The notes under the pieces are model-generated. The model was not told the DNA's origin. It saw only the letters and a program-made list of their open reading frames with translations, and did not search any database. This document shows positions 55,173 to 64,000 of a stretch of DNA of 64,000 nucleotides, piece after piece; position 1 is the first letter of the stretch, and each line of letters starts with the position of its first letter. The DNA is from Lachnoclostridium edouardi (lineage in GTDB: Bacteria > Bacillota > Clostridia > Lachnospirales > Lachnospiraceae), in NCBI RefSeq assembly GCF_900240245.1, contig NZ_OESQ01000001.1, positions 1 to 64,000 on the forward strand, in the 5' to 3' direction. A program made the translations under genes and the position numbers.

Positions 55173-56552
55173 ATGCTGGTAGTATCAAAAAACAGCAATT
55201 TATTGGAACAGGACCCATACCGCTATTCTCTTCAGGATATTCCTGAGCCTAATCTTTACAGAGAATTTTTTCCCTATGACGAGGTGCCTAAAATATCCTT
55301 TAACTTCCGCCAATGTCCTATTGGGATGCCGGAAGAAATATGGATTACAGATACTACCTTTCGTGACGGACAGCAGTCCAGAGTGCCTTATACAAAAAAA
55401 CAGATGGTGGACCTGTATAAAATGCTTTCCAGACTTTCCGGCCCTAAAGGCATTATCAGGCAGACAGAATTTTTTGTGTATGACAAAAAGGATAAGGAAG
55501 CTCTTTTAGAGTGTATGGATTTAGGACTTCAGTTTCCGGAAATTACTACCTGGATCAGAGCCAACAAAAAAGATTTCCAGATGGTAAAGGATTTGGGAGT
55601 TAAGGAGACAGGAATATTAGTCAGCTGTTCTGACTACCATATTTTCAAAAAAAGAAAGCTTACAAGACAGCAGGCTATGGACGAATATTTAGACACCGTA
55701 GACCAGGCTTTTTCCGCAGGAATTATTCCCAGATGCCATTTAGAGGATATTACAAGAGCTGACTTTTACGGATTTGTCGTGCCTTTTGTAAACGCTTTAA
55801 TGGAAAAGTCCAGACAGGCGGGAATTCCTGTAAAAATCAGAGCCTGCGACACGATGGGATATGGAATCCCTTACACCGGCGTGGCCCTTCCAAGAAGCGT
55901 GCCGGGAATTATTTACGGCCTGCAGCATTATTCTGACGTAAAAAGCCAGCAGTTAGAATGGCACGGACATAATGATTTTTACAAAGCTGTATCAAACGCC
56001 ACCTGCGCATGGCTTTACGGAGCTTCAGCAGTAAACTGTTCTCTTTTAGGAATTGGGGAGAGAACAGGAAACGTGCCTTTAGAGGCTATGGTATTTGAGT
56101 ACGCGTCCTTAAAGGGAACAATGGACCAGATGGAGCCAACAGTAATTACAGAGATCGCCAGATATTATAAAAAAGAAATCGGCTACCATGTGCCGGAGAT
56201 GACGCCTTTTGTAGGCAGGAACTTTAATGTTACAAGGGCGGGCATCCATGCAGACGGGCTGATGAAGGATGAAGAAATTTATAATATTTTTGATACAGAG
56301 AAAATTTTAAAAAGAGCCCCTGAAGTGGCTGTCAGCAATACCTCTGGCCTGGCGGGGATTGTATATTGGATGAATAATTATTACGAGCTTTCAGGTGAAA
56401 ATTGTGTGACAAAAAAAGATTCTATTGTAGAACAGTTGAAAAATTGGGTGGATGAGCAGTATAATGGAGGACGTCAGACAGTGATCAGCGATGAAGAGCT
56501 GGATACACAGGTGCAGAAGATTGCGCCGTGCAAATACCATTCATTCTTTTAG
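55173..56552 (+). CDS. Probable (Re)-citrate synthase, homocitrate/isopropylmalate-synthase-like
   Basis: A 459-residue TIM-barrel acyltransferase of the DRE-TIM group. ITDTTFRDGQQSR at about residue 58 replaces the usual DTTLRDGEQ of isopropylmalate synthase, WHGHNDF holds metal-binding histidines, and GIGERTGNVP is the conserved loop. A C-terminal LeuA allosteric domain is not evident. The sequence fits the clostridial (Re)-citrate synthase described in Clostridium kluyveri, which makes citrate from oxaloacetate and acetyl-CoA. The gene sits with a GntR and isocitrate dehydrogenase and near aconitase, which supports this. The ATG at 55173 follows AAGGAG. Homocitrate synthase is the alternative. 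Confidence 0.8.
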   Translation: MLVVSKNSNLLEQDPYRYSLQDIPEPNLYREFFPYDEVPKISFNFRQCPIGMPEEIWITDTTFRDGQQSRVPYTKKQMVDLYKMLSRLSGPKGIIRQTEFFVYDKKDKEALLECMDLGLQFPEITTWIRANKKDFQMVKDLGVKETGILVSCSDYHIFKKRKLTRQQAMDEYLDTVDQAFSAGIIPRCHLEDITRADFYGFVVPFVNALMEKSRQAGIPVKIRACDTMGYGIPYTGVALPRSVPGIIYGLQHYSDVKSQQLEWHGHNDFYKAVSNATCAWLYGASAVNCSLLGIGERTGNVPLEAMVFEYASLKGTMDQMEPTVITEIARYYKKEIGYHVPEMTPFVGRNFNVTRAGIHADGLMKDEEIYNIFDTEKILKRAPEVAVSNTSGLAGIVYWMNNYYELSGENCVTKKDSIVEQLKNWVDEQYNGGRQTVISDEELDTQVQKIAPCKYHSFF

Positions 56553-56561
56553 GAGTATGTT

Positions 56562-57251
56562 ATGGACGTATTAGTTCAAGAAAAAGGAACGCCTTTAGCA
56601 GAACAGGTATTTAAGGTTCTGGAAAGCGAAATTCTCCAGGGCAGGCTGAAGCCGGGAGAGGTGATTACAGAGCCGAAATTGTCTCAGGCTCTGGGAGTCA
56701 GCAGGACGCCTATTAGAGAGGCCCTTCAGCATTTGGAGCAGGAATCCCTGGTGGAAATCCGTTCTAACAGAGGAGCTGTAGTTTTAGGAATCACAGGGGA
56801 CGACCTGGAGGTTATTTACGACATGAGAATCAGGCTGGAAGGTCTTGCAGCCAGGGAGGCGGCAGAATGTGCAGGCGAGGAGCAGTTAAAAGAAATGCGG
56901 CAGGTTCTGGATCTCCAGGAGTTTTATGTGGAAAAAAACGACCCTGAAAACCAGGAGGTTTTTGATTCTCAATTCCATGAAATGATTTACGAATTTTCAG
57001 GAAAACGAATTTTAAAGGACGTATTAAAAAAACTGCATCACAGGATTAAAAGATTTAGGCAGCTTTCTGTAACAGACATGGAAAGGTCCAGAAAGGCAGT
57101 AAAAGAACACAGGGAAATCCTGCAGGCGATTGAGGAAAAAAATGGAGAGCTGGCGGAGCTTTTGACAATTCGTCACGTGGAAAACGCCAAGGCCAGCACC
57201 ATGAAAAAAATTGAGAAAAAGGAGAAGATATCAGATGGAAAAGTACATTGA
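56562..57251 (+). CDS. GntR family regulator, FCD subfamily
   Basis: A 229-residue regulator: winged helix at about residues 12-75 (LQGRLKPGEVITEPKLSQALGVSRTPIREALQHLE) and FCD domain with FDSQFHEMIY and a later LTIRHVENA segment bearing likely ligand histidines. It lies nine bases after the citrate-synthase gene and overlaps the isocitrate dehydrogenase gene by 17 bases. Being inside the operon and downstream of a large palindrome with a GntR-like centre, it probably represses its own operon in response to an acid such as citrate or 2-oxoglutarate. Confidence 0.9.
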   Translation: MDVLVQEKGTPLAEQVFKVLESEILQGRLKPGEVITEPKLSQALGVSRTPIREALQHLEQESLVEIRSNRGAVVLGITGDDLEVIYDMRIRLEGLAAREAAECAGEEQLKEMRQVLDLQEFYVEKNDPENQEVFDSQFHEMIYEFSGKRILKDVLKKLHHRIKRFRQLSVTDMERSRKAVKEHREILQAIEEKNGELAELLTIRHVENAKASTMKKIEKKEKISDGKVH

Positions 57252-58392
57252 GGAGGCAGCGGAGCATTTTAAAAAGCTGTATGCAGAGCAGTTAGAAAGA
57301 GTTGCCCGTATGGAGCAGGCGGGGGAGGCCTTAAACTTTAAAGAATTAAAGCCTGTAATTATCGGCATGTGCCCTGGAGACGGTATTGGGCCTGTTATTT
57401 TTAAGGAAGCAGAAAAAACCTTAAAATACCTTTTAAAAGCAGAAATTGAAGAGGGAAAAGTAGAAATCCGCAATATTGACGGCCTTACGCTGGAAAATCG
57501 TCTGGCCTGCGGACAGACAATTCCTGATGAGGTGCTGGCTCAGTTAAAGGAATGCCACGCTATTTTAAAGGGCCCTACTACAACGCCTCAGGCAGACAGC
57601 GGAGTGAAGAACCTGGAAAGCGCCAACGTATCTTTGCGCCGGGAGTTAGACTTATTTGCCAATGTAAGACCTGTAAATGTACCTGACAAACAGATTGACT
57701 GGACATTTTTTAGGGAAAATACAGAAGGAGAATACGCCTTAGGCAGCAAAGGCGTGGAGATGCCTGGAAAGCTGGCCTTTGATTTTAAAGTAATTACAGA
57801 CGCAGGCACCAGAAGAATTGCAAAGGCTGCATTTGAATTTGCAAGAAACAACCATAAAAATCATGTGGCCATTGTTACAAAGGCCAATATTATGAAAAAA
57901 ACTGACGGAAAGTTTTTATCTATTTGTAAAGAAGTAGCTGCAGATTACCCGGAAATTACAGTTACCGACTGGTATGTAGACATTATGAGCGCAAACCTGA
58001 TTAACCCGGATATGCAAAGCAAGTTCCAGGTATTTGTACTGCCAAATCTTTATGGAGATATTATTACAGACGAGGCTGCTCAGCTGCAGGGCGGAGTTGG
58101 AACTGCCGGAAGCGCCAACACAGGAAGCAGATACGCCATGTTTGAGGCAATTCACGGCAGCGCCCCCAGAATGATTGCAGAAGGCCTGGGAGACTATGCA
58201 AACCCGTGCAGCATTTTGAAGGCTACAGAAATGCTGCTGCGCCATATTGACATGGCTGATAAGGCGGACAAGCTGGCTATGGCTATGGCTGCCTGCGAGA
58301 AGGAAGGAAAGGTTGCAGTAACAGGTACAAGAGAGGGAAATACTGCCGCTGAATACGGAGATTATCTTTTAGAAAAGCTGAACGAAATGTAA
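57235..58392 (+). CDS. Isocitrate/isopropylmalate dehydrogenase family enzyme, probably isocitrate dehydrogenase
   Basis: A 385-residue beta-decarboxylating dehydrogenase. Conserved pieces are CPGDGIGPVIF, GPTTTPQADSGVKNLESANVSLRRELDLFANVRPV, FRENTEGEYA, and NLYGDIITDEAAQLQGGVGTAGSAN with the metal aspartates. The serine in the ESANVSLR loop and operon context point to isocitrate rather than isopropylmalate. The product is 2-oxoglutarate. The ATG at 57235 is ten bases after AAGGAG and overlaps the GntR gene. Cofactor preference cannot be decided by eye. Confidence 0.87.
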   Translation: MEKYIEEAAEHFKKLYAEQLERVARMEQAGEALNFKELKPVIIGMCPGDGIGPVIFKEAEKTLKYLLKAEIEEGKVEIRNIDGLTLENRLACGQTIPDEVLAQLKECHAILKGPTTTPQADSGVKNLESANVSLRRELDLFANVRPVNVPDKQIDWTFFRENTEGEYALGSKGVEMPGKLAFDFKVITDAGTRRIAKAAFEFARNNHKNHVAIVTKANIMKKTDGKFLSICKEVAADYPEITVTDWYVDIMSANLINPDMQSKFQVFVLPNLYGDIITDEAAQLQGGVGTAGSANTGSRYAMFEAIHGSAPRMIAEGLGDYANPCSILKATEMLLRHIDMADKADKLAMAMAACEKEGKVAVTGTREGNTAAEYGDYLLEKLNEM

Positions 58393-58400
58393 AATGCCAA

Positions 58401-58448
58401 TAATACCCTTGGGGAACGTATAAATTTGTTCTGCAAGGGTATTTTACA
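58401..58448 (+). terminator. Terminator of the citrate-synthase/IDH operon
   Basis: AATACCCTTG (58402-58411) pairs with CAAGGGTATT (58434-58443), followed by TTACATGG. Confidence 0.78.
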
Positions 58449-58484
58449 TGGTAAACAAATTGATTATAACAAGGAGAGTTTGCC

Positions 58485-59231
58485 ATGGGAGATAAATCTA
58501 AGAAAAAAGAACAGAAAGTCTGTGGGGAAAATAATCTGGAGGAGGAGAAAAAGGAGAAAGAGGTAGAGGAGAAAAAGGACGCCAGACTGGAAGAGTACGG
58601 GCAGGTAATGTTAGATCACAATGAAAGAAAGAGAAAAATATATTTGCTGTCTATTATCGGGGAGGTGGAGGGCCATGAAAATCTTCCGGGAAACAGCAAG
58701 GCCACAAAGTACGACCATATTCTGCCAAAGTTAGCGGAATTGGAGGATAATGCTGAAATTGAAGGGGTGCTGGTGCTTTTAAATACATCTGGAGGGGACG
58801 TGGACGCAGGTCTTGCCATAGCAGAAATGATAGCCTCTTTAAGTATTCCTACAGTGTCCCTGGTGCTGGGAGGAAGCCATTCTATTGGGGTGCCTTTAGC
58901 AGTTTCAGCAGATTATTCATTTATTGTGCCTACGGGCACAATGATGGTCCATCCTGTGAGAATGACGGGTATGGTCATTGGCACAGAAAGAACATATGAA
59001 TATTTTGAAATGATTCAGGACAGAATTTTAACCTTTGTATCTGACCATGCAGAGATTGCTTATGACAAATTAAAACAGCTGATGCACAGCACAGAAATGC
59101 TTACCAGAGATTTAGGCACTGTTTTAGTTGGGGAAGAAGCTGTTAAAGCGGGGCTGATTAATGAGGTGGGAGGGATTTATCAGGCCCTTCAAAAGCTGTA
59201 CGCCATGATAGACAAGAAAAAGAAAAAATAA
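58485..59231 (+). CDS. tepA: ClpP-like serine protease, TepA family
   Basis: A 248-residue protein of the ClpP/crotonase fold matching TepA (YmfB) of Bacillus, a protease linked to protein translocation and spore-related proteolysis. The first ~40 residues are a charged Lys/Glu stretch. The fold starts at YLLSIIGEVEGHE; GGDVDAGLAIAEMIAS and LGGSHSIGVPLA include the catalytic serine, and TMMVHPVRMTG the histidine. In Firmicutes tepA stands next to ftsK/spoIIIE, as here (125 bases upstream of ftsK). It begins after AAGGAG. Confidence 0.87.
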   Translation: MGDKSKKKEQKVCGENNLEEEKKEKEVEEKKDARLEEYGQVMLDHNERKRKIYLLSIIGEVEGHENLPGNSKATKYDHILPKLAELEDNAEIEGVLVLLNTSGGDVDAGLAIAEMIASLSIPTVSLVLGGSHSIGVPLAVSADYSFIVPTGTMMVHPVRMTGMVIGTERTYEYFEMIQDRILTFVSDHAEIAYDKLKQLMHSTEMLTRDLGTVLVGEEAVKAGLINEVGGIYQALQKLYAMIDKKKKK

Positions 59232-59250
59232 CAGGCCGCCTATTGAATCA

Positions 59251-59335
59251 TTGCAATTATAGAAAATTTTTTGTATACTATGCTTAATGGACAGCGGTTT
59301 TTGGCAGATGAGGAAATATCTGCTAAAGACCGCTG
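59251..59335 (+). promoter_or_regulatory. ftsK promoter and 5' hairpin
   Basis: TTGCAA (59251-59256), exactly 17 bases, then TATACT (59274-59279). The transcript starts about 59286 and at once forms a hairpin: CAGCGGT (59292-59298) with ACCGCTG (59329-59335), and inside GCAGAT with ATCTGC. It ends six bases before the AGGAGG of ftsK and lacks a T-run, so it is a 5' structure, not a terminator. Confidence 0.6.
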
Positions 59336-59356
59336 ATGTTAGGAGGCAGAAATACA

Positions 59357-62152
59357 TTGGCAGAAACAAAAAAGAAAAGGACAACATCATCTACCGCTAA
59401 ATCCAGGAGGAAGCCGGGCAGACCGGCTAAGAATCAGGCGCCGGAGAAACCAGAATTTTTGGGGGCGGAGGTAGGAATTATTATTTCATTTGCCGCTGCA
59501 GTGCTGCTGTTTCTCAGCAATTTTCACTTGTGCGGCGTAATCGGAGACGCTCTTAGAGGCGTACAGCTGGGACTTTTTGGAAGCCTGGGCTTTATCGCCC
59601 CATTGCTTTTATTTGTAGGCACCTGTTTTTACCTGGCAAACAGAGGAAATCCGATTGCTATGCTGAAAATGTGGGCGGTAATCATAGGAATAGTTGTAAT
59701 TTGCGCTCTTTTACAAATGATTTTTGGAACTGCAGCTGATTATAAAATTACAGAATACTACATAATGTCTTCTAAAAGCGGAGCAGGGGGAGGAATTGTA
59801 GGCGGAGCCGTGTCAGCAGCCCTGTCAGGCCTTTTAGGAACAGTAGGGGCGTATTTAGTGCTGTTTGTATTGTTAGCCATCTGCATTGTGCTGATTACAG
59901 AAAAATCCTTAGTTTCCATAGTGAAAAAAGGAGGGACAAAGGCCTGTCATTATGCCAAAGAAGATTTTGACAGACGAATGGAAATCAGAGCGGAGAAACA
60001 GGAGGAAAGGCGCCGTCTCAGAGAAGAACAAAGGGTGAGAGGCGTAAACTTAGGAGCCACTACTTTGGAGATGGAGCAGCCTGTACCTCAGGTGGATTAC
60101 CAGGAATATGGTCAAGAAAAGGTTTCAGCTGTGGACGAGAAAGGAGAATCTCAGGCAGGAGACCACAATATGAACCCAGGCCAGCTGGCGGACAGCCTGG
60201 AAAAGGCCGGGGAGCAAAGGGCAGAGAAAGAAGCTGCAGATGTATTTACGGGAAAGATTACTATGCCTTCAGGATATGAGGACCAGGCTCCGTTTGATGA
60301 AGATCAGCTGGAAGCTGTGAAGGCGTGTGTAAGTAAAGAGAAGGATTTAGAAGAAAAGCCAGACGCTATAGAAAGTTTATCTGTAGAAGAGGACGAGGAA
60401 ATAGACGAGGAAATTTATCTTCAAAAAACACCGGACCTGGGGAATATAGATGAAGAGGACCATTTTTCCTATGAAGAGGTAAAGGCAGAGAAAGAGGAGT
60501 CAGGGGTAAATTACGATACCTTTTTTGTGCCTGAAGAGCCTAAGCGGGTGGTGACAGCTTCAGGGAAAGTAATTGAGACGGAGACAGAGCTGTTAAAGAA
60601 GAAGCTGGAGAAAAAAAGAGCTGAGGCAGCAGAAGCAGGAGAGCTGTCTGTAGATATGGAAATTGCGGCAAAAGAGCCGGAGGTGAAAAAGGAATACATA
60701 TTCCCGTCCTTAGACCTTTTGAAAAAGGGAACGGCAAATAAAAACAGTTTTTCTGAAAAGGAATACAGAGAGACAGCGATTAAGCTGCAGCAGACCTTAA
60801 AAAACTTTGGAGTAGGAGTAACTGTGACAAATGTAAGCTGCGGCCCTACAGTTACCAGATATGAGCTTCACCCTGAGCAGGGAGTAAAGGTAAGTAAGAT
60901 CGTAGGCTTGGCCGACGATATTAAGCTGAATTTAGCTGCTGCGGATATTCGTATTGAGGCTCCCATACCGGGAAAAGCGGCAGTGGGAATTGAGGTGCCC
61001 AATAAGGAAAACAATATGGTGTTTTTAAGAGACCTTTTAGAATCAGAGGAATTTAAAAAACATCCCTCCCGCCTAGCCTTTGCAGTGGGAAAGGACATTG
61101 GAGGACAAACTGTTGTGGCGGATATTGGGAAGATGCCTCATCTGCTGATTGCAGGCGCCACAGGCTCCGGTAAATCAGTATGTATTAATACTTTAATTAT
61201 GAGTGTGATTTACAAGTCCAGCCCGGAGGACGTGAAGCTGATTATGGTAGATCCAAAAGTAGTAGAGCTAAGCGTTTACAACGGAATTCCCCATTTGCTC
61301 ATACCTGTAGTAACAGACCCTAAAAAGGCTTCAGCAGCTTTAAACTGGGCAGTGGCAGAAATGACTGACAGGTACAAAAAGTTTGCCGACTACAATGTAA
61401 GAGACCTGAAGGGGTACAATGAAAAAATAAAAAATATTGAAGATATAGATGACGAAAATAAGCCTAAGAAGCTGCCTCAGATTGTTATTATTGTGGACGA
61501 GCTGGCAGATTTGATGATGGTAGCTCCCGGCGAGGTGGAGGACGCTATCTGCCGTCTGGCTCAGCTGGCCAGGGCTGCGGGAATTCATTTAGTTATTGCA
61601 ACTCAAAGACCTTCAGTCAATGTAATTACAGGTTTAATCAAGGCCAATGTGCCTTCCAGAATTGCATTTGCAGTGTCCTCAGGGGTAGACTCCAGAACCA
61701 TTTTGGATATTAACGGGGCGGAGAAGCTTTTAGGTAAGGGAGACATGCTGTTTTCTCCTTACGGAGTTCCAAAACCTCAGCGCGTTCAGGGGGCTTTTGT
61801 GTCTGACTCTGAGGTGCAGAAGGTTGTGGATTTTCTTACAGAACAGGGACTTACGTCGGATTACAAGCCTGATGTGGAAAGCCATATGGCGGCGCCGGGG
61901 CCGGGACCTTCATCAGATACGGGAAACAGCCGGGATGAGTATTTTGTTCAGGCAGGAAAGTTTATTATAGAAAAAGAAAAAGCATCCATAGGTATGCTTC
62001 AGAGAATGTTTAAAATCGGATTTAACCGGGCGGCCAGGATTATGGATCAGCTGGCGGAGGCCGGGGTGGTAGGAGAGGAAGAAGGCACAAAGCCCAGGAA
62101 GGTGCTGATGACCATGGAAGAGTTTGACGAAATGGTAGAAAGTGGGTTATAA
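59357..62152 (+). CDS. ftsK: DNA translocase FtsK/SpoIIIE
   Basis: A 931-residue hexameric ATPase that pumps chromosomal DNA through the division or sporulation septum. Four membrane segments lie within the first ~190 residues, then an acidic linker (about 200-430). The alpha/beta motor has Walker [10 protein letters not shown] (about 605) and [11 protein letters not shown] as Walker B. The C-terminal gamma winged helix ([32 protein letters not shown]) reads KOPS/SRS DNA sites. The start is a TTG at 59357, nine bases after AGGAGGC; the ATG at 59336 is within the leader hairpin and has no site. Confidence 0.95.
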   Translation: MAETKKKRTTSSTAKSRRKPGRPAKNQAPEKPEFLGAEVGIIISFAAAVLLFLSNFHLCGVIGDALRGVQLGLFGSLGFIAPLLLFVGTCFYLANRGNPIAMLKMWAVIIGIVVICALLQMIFGTAADYKITEYYIMSSKSGAGGGIVGGAVSAALSGLLGTVGAYLVLFVLLAICIVLITEKSLVSIVKKGGTKACHYAKEDFDRRMEIRAEKQEERRRLREEQRVRGVNLGATTLEMEQPVPQVDYQEYGQEKVSAVDEKGESQAGDHNMNPGQLADSLEKAGEQRAEKEAADVFTGKITMPSGYEDQAPFDEDQLEAVKACVSKEKDLEEKPDAIESLSVEEDEEIDEEIYLQKTPDLGNIDEEDHFSYEEVKAEKEESGVNYDTFFVPEEPKRVVTASGKVIETETELLKKKLEKKRAEAAEAGELSVDMEIAAKEPEVKKEYIFPSLDLLKKGTANKNSFSEKEYRETAIKLQQTLKNFGVGVTVTNVSCGPTVTRYELHPEQGVKVSKIVGLADDIKLNLAAADIRIEAPIPGKAAVGIEVPNKENNMVFLRDLLESEEFKKHPSRLAFAVGKDIGGQTVVADIGKMPHLLIAGATGSGKSVCINTLIMSVIYKSSPEDVKLIMVDPKVVELSVYNGIPHLLIPVVTDPKKASAALNWAVAEMTDRYKKFADYNVRDLKGYNEKIKNIEDIDDENKPKKLPQIVIIVDELADLMMVAPGEVEDAICRLAQLARAAGIHLVIATQRPSVNVITGLIKANVPSRIAFAVSSGVDSRTILDINGAEKLLGKGDMLFSPYGVPKPQRVQGAFVSDSEVQKVVDFLTEQGLTSDYKPDVESHMAAPGPGPSSDTGNSRDEYFVQAGKFIIEKEKASIGMLQRMFKIGFNRAARIMDQLAEAGVVGEEEGTKPRKVLMTMEEFDEMVESGL

Positions 62153-62178
62153 TAAAGGATAAAAGGAGGCCAGGACAA

Positions 62179-63849
62179 ATGAAAACAGATATTGAAATTG
62201 CCCAGGAGGCGGTAAAATTGCCTATTAAAGAGGTGGCTGCAGCTTATGGCATTACAGAGGATGATCTGGAGCTGTACGGAAAATATAAAGCGAAGATCAC
62301 AGATGAGCTTTTTGAAGAGGTAAAAGAAAGACAGGATGCTAAGCTGGTACTTGTGACAGCGATTAATCCTACTCCGGCAGGGGAAGGAAAAACTACTACC
62401 AGCGTTGGCTTAGGAGACGCATTTACAAAGCTGGGAAAGAAGACAATGATTGCCCTCAGGGAGCCGTCCTTAGGCCCCTGCTTTGGAATTAAGGGGGGAG
62501 CCGCAGGGGGCGGCTATGCCCAGGTAGTGCCTATGGAAGACTTAAATCTTCACTTTACAGGAGATTTCCACGCCATTACATCTGCCAATAATCTGCTGGC
62601 CGCGCTGTTGGACAATCACATTCAGCAGGGCAATGCTTTAGGCATTGACACCAGACAGATTTTGTGGAAGCGCTGTCTGGATATGAATGACAGAGTGCTG
62701 AGAAATATTGTTGTAGGTTTGGGAGCCAAAGCAGACGGAGTAGTAAGAGAAGATCATTTTGTTATTACCGTGGCATCTGAGATTATGGCAATTTTATGTC
62801 TGGCCGACGATATGAATGATTTAAAAGAACGTCTGGGAAAAATTATTGTAGCATATAATTTTGCAGGGGAACCTGTAACTGCAAAAGATTTAAATGCAGT
62901 AGGCTCTATGGCTGCTCTTTTAAAGGACGCATTAAAGCCAAACCTGATTCAGACCCTGGAGCATACAGGGGCCCTTGTACACGGCGGGCCATTTGCCAAT
63001 ATTGCTCACGGCTGCAACAGCGTAAGAGCTACAAAGCTGGCTATGAAGCTGGCTGACATTGTAGTTACAGAGGCTGGCTTTGGCGCCGATTTAGGAGCGG
63101 AAAAGTTTTTGGACATTAAATGCCGTATGGCTGGCTTAAAGCCGGATGCAGTAGTGCTTGTGGCTACAGTAAGAGCCTTAAAGTACAATGGAGGAGTGGC
63201 AAAGCAGGATTTGAACCAGGAAAATCTGGAGGCTTTGGCAAAGGGAATTGTAAACCTGGAAAAACATATTGAAAATATTCAGAAGTACGGCGTTCCCGTA
63301 GTTGTTACCTTAAACTCCTTTACCTCAGATACAGAGGCGGAGTATGCTTATATTAAAAAATTCTGTGAAGACAGAGGATGTGAGTTTGCATTATCTGAAG
63401 TGTGGGCCAAGGGCGGTGAAGGCGGTTTGGCTTTAGCAGAGAAGGTACTTCACACACTGGAGACAAAGGAAAGCAATTTTGCCCCTATTTATCCAGATGA
63501 AATAAGCTTAAAAGACAAAATAAGCACAGTGGCAGGAGAAATTTACGGCGCAGACGGAGTCACATATGCTCCGGCGGCAGAAAGGGCTCTTAAAAAGCTG
63601 GAGGACATGGGATTTGGAGGCCTTCCTGTCTGTATGGCCAAAACCCAGTATTCCCTGTCTGACGATCAGACAAAATTAGGCCGCCCACAGGGCTTTACTA
63701 TTAACGTGCGGGACGCATATGTATCTGCAGGAGCAGGCTTTGTTGTTGTGCTGACAGGAGCAATTATGACTATGCCCGGACTGCCAAAGGCGCCGGCTGC
63801 ATATAATATTAATGTAGATGAAAATGGCGTAATCACAGGATTATTCTAA
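62179..63849 (+). CDS. fhs: Formate-tetrahydrofolate ligase
   Basis: A 556-residue ATP-dependent enzyme that joins formate to tetrahydrofolate, feeding one-carbon units to purines and, in acetogens, to the methyl branch. The P-loop is [17 protein letters not shown] (about 64-80), followed by [25 protein letters not shown] with the substrate-site pattern. [24 protein letters not shown] also marks the family. Length is standard. It starts 27 bases after ftsK behind AAAGGAGG. Without other Wood-Ljungdahl genes in view a pure folate role is the safer call. Confidence 0.97.
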   Translation: MKTDIEIAQEAVKLPIKEVAAAYGITEDDLELYGKYKAKITDELFEEVKERQDAKLVLVTAINPTPAGEGKTTTSVGLGDAFTKLGKKTMIALREPSLGPCFGIKGGAAGGGYAQVVPMEDLNLHFTGDFHAITSANNLLAALLDNHIQQGNALGIDTRQILWKRCLDMNDRVLRNIVVGLGAKADGVVREDHFVITVASEIMAILCLADDMNDLKERLGKIIVAYNFAGEPVTAKDLNAVGSMAALLKDALKPNLIQTLEHTGALVHGGPFANIAHGCNSVRATKLAMKLADIVVTEAGFGADLGAEKFLDIKCRMAGLKPDAVVLVATVRALKYNGGVAKQDLNQENLEALAKGIVNLEKHIENIQKYGVPVVVTLNSFTSDTEAEYAYIKKFCEDRGCEFALSEVWAKGGEGGLALAEKVLHTLETKESNFAPIYPDEISLKDKISTVAGEIYGADGVTYAPAAERALKKLEDMGFGGLPVCMAKTQYSLSDDQTKLGRPQGFTINVRDAYVSAGAGFVVVLTGAIMTMPGLPKAPAAYNINVDENGVITGLF

Positions 63850-63857
63850 AAGAATCA

Positions 63858-63901
63858 AAAAGGGTGTTGCAAAGCTGGCAGCAGTTATGCGGCGCCCTTT
63901 T
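63858..63901 (+). terminator. fhs terminator
   Basis: AAAGGGTGTTGC (63859-63870) pairs with GCGGCGCCCTTTT (63889-63901) using three wobble pairs; a T-rich tail TTTTGTGTG follows. It belongs to the recurring GGGC...TTGC hairpin type in this window. Confidence 0.75.
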
Positions 63902-63954
63902 GTGTGCGGCGGGATGCCGCAGCAGTAAGATGTGAAAGTAATTAAGGAGGCTAT

Positions 63955-64000
63955 ATGCAGATTAGAGAATGGCTGGCAGGTGTTAATTATAAGCTGATTT
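63955..64000 (+). CDS. Probable MurE, first codons only
   Basis: The last 46 bases start a gene after AAGGAGG (six bases before the ATG at 63955). The visible 15 residues MQIREWLAGVNYKLI match the usual beginning of UDP-MurNAc-tripeptide synthetase MurE (xxLxxLLxGxxYxxxxG). The rest is outside the window, so the call rests on this short stretch only. Confidence 0.5.
   Translation, partial: MQIREWLAGVNYKLI

Noticed and set aside
62179..63849. Evidence for acetogenesis (Wood-Ljungdahl pathway)
   Set aside because: Formate-tetrahydrofolate ligase alone occurs widely for folate metabolism; no CODH/ACS or other branch genes lie in the window.

Overview
The window looks like a chromosomal segment of an anaerobic, low- to mid-GC Firmicute, most likely a Lachnospiraceae/Clostridium cluster XIVa gut bacterium. 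The signs are an AGGAGG-type ribosome site before almost every gene, a T-box leader on leuS, pyruvate:ferredoxin oxidoreductase, formate-tetrahydrofolate ligase, a (Re)-citrate-synthase-type enzyme, a Cys/Gly-rich clostridial small protein and a tepA-ftsK pair. This placement rests on gene content; I could not run a search. No rRNA, tRNA or CRISPR array was seen.

Left edge (1-5300): the end of a mobile element (serine recombinase plus a frameshifted tnpW-like gene) abuts the last ~100 codons of an FAD-dependent oxidoreductase, which it appears to have split. Behind that remnant follow a TAXI-type TRAP transporter, a GntR/FCD regulator and a TetR regulator. 5300-13500: lactaldehyde reductase fucO, T-box-leuS, a convergent pair of small unknown proteins, a 52-codon ORF, a Cys/Gly-rich protein, an AlaX-like tRNA-editing protein carrying three 18-bp tandem repeats, and an AI-2E-family permease.

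13500-22500: an intact FAD oxidoreductase and a GntR/FCD repressor divergent from a six-gene operon: cysteine-desulfidase-like CyuA, TRAP DctP-DctQ-DctM, an M24 peptidase and a PatB/MalY C-S lyase. Together these suggest import and breakdown of a sulfur amino acid, its peptide or an S-conjugate, giving pyruvate, ammonia and sulfide or thiol. 22500-35700: PHP phosphoesterase, VanW-like cell-wall protein, PFOR, TetR plus a PutP symporter with a clear palindromic operator, and a YtrA-type GntR/ABC system with a large extracytoplasmic domain.

35700-54200: DUF368 protein, LTA-synthase-like sulfatase, O-acetylhomoserine sulfhydrylase, cardiolipin synthase, patatin, an SLH protein in an operon with a MacAB-like efflux system, M19 dipeptidase, PsiE-like protein, a cytidylate-kinase-like protein, aconitase and an SH3-NlpC/P60 hydrolase. 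Two copies of a ~108-nt non-coding repeat each start directly after a stop codon (35880 and 54054). 54200-64000: a methyltransferase, then a (Re)-citrate synthase/GntR/isocitrate dehydrogenase operon behind a perfect 40-bp palindrome, then tepA, ftsK, fhs and the first codons of a probable murE. Aconitase, citrate synthase and isocitrate dehydrogenase together form the oxidative branch to 2-oxoglutarate for glutamate synthesis.
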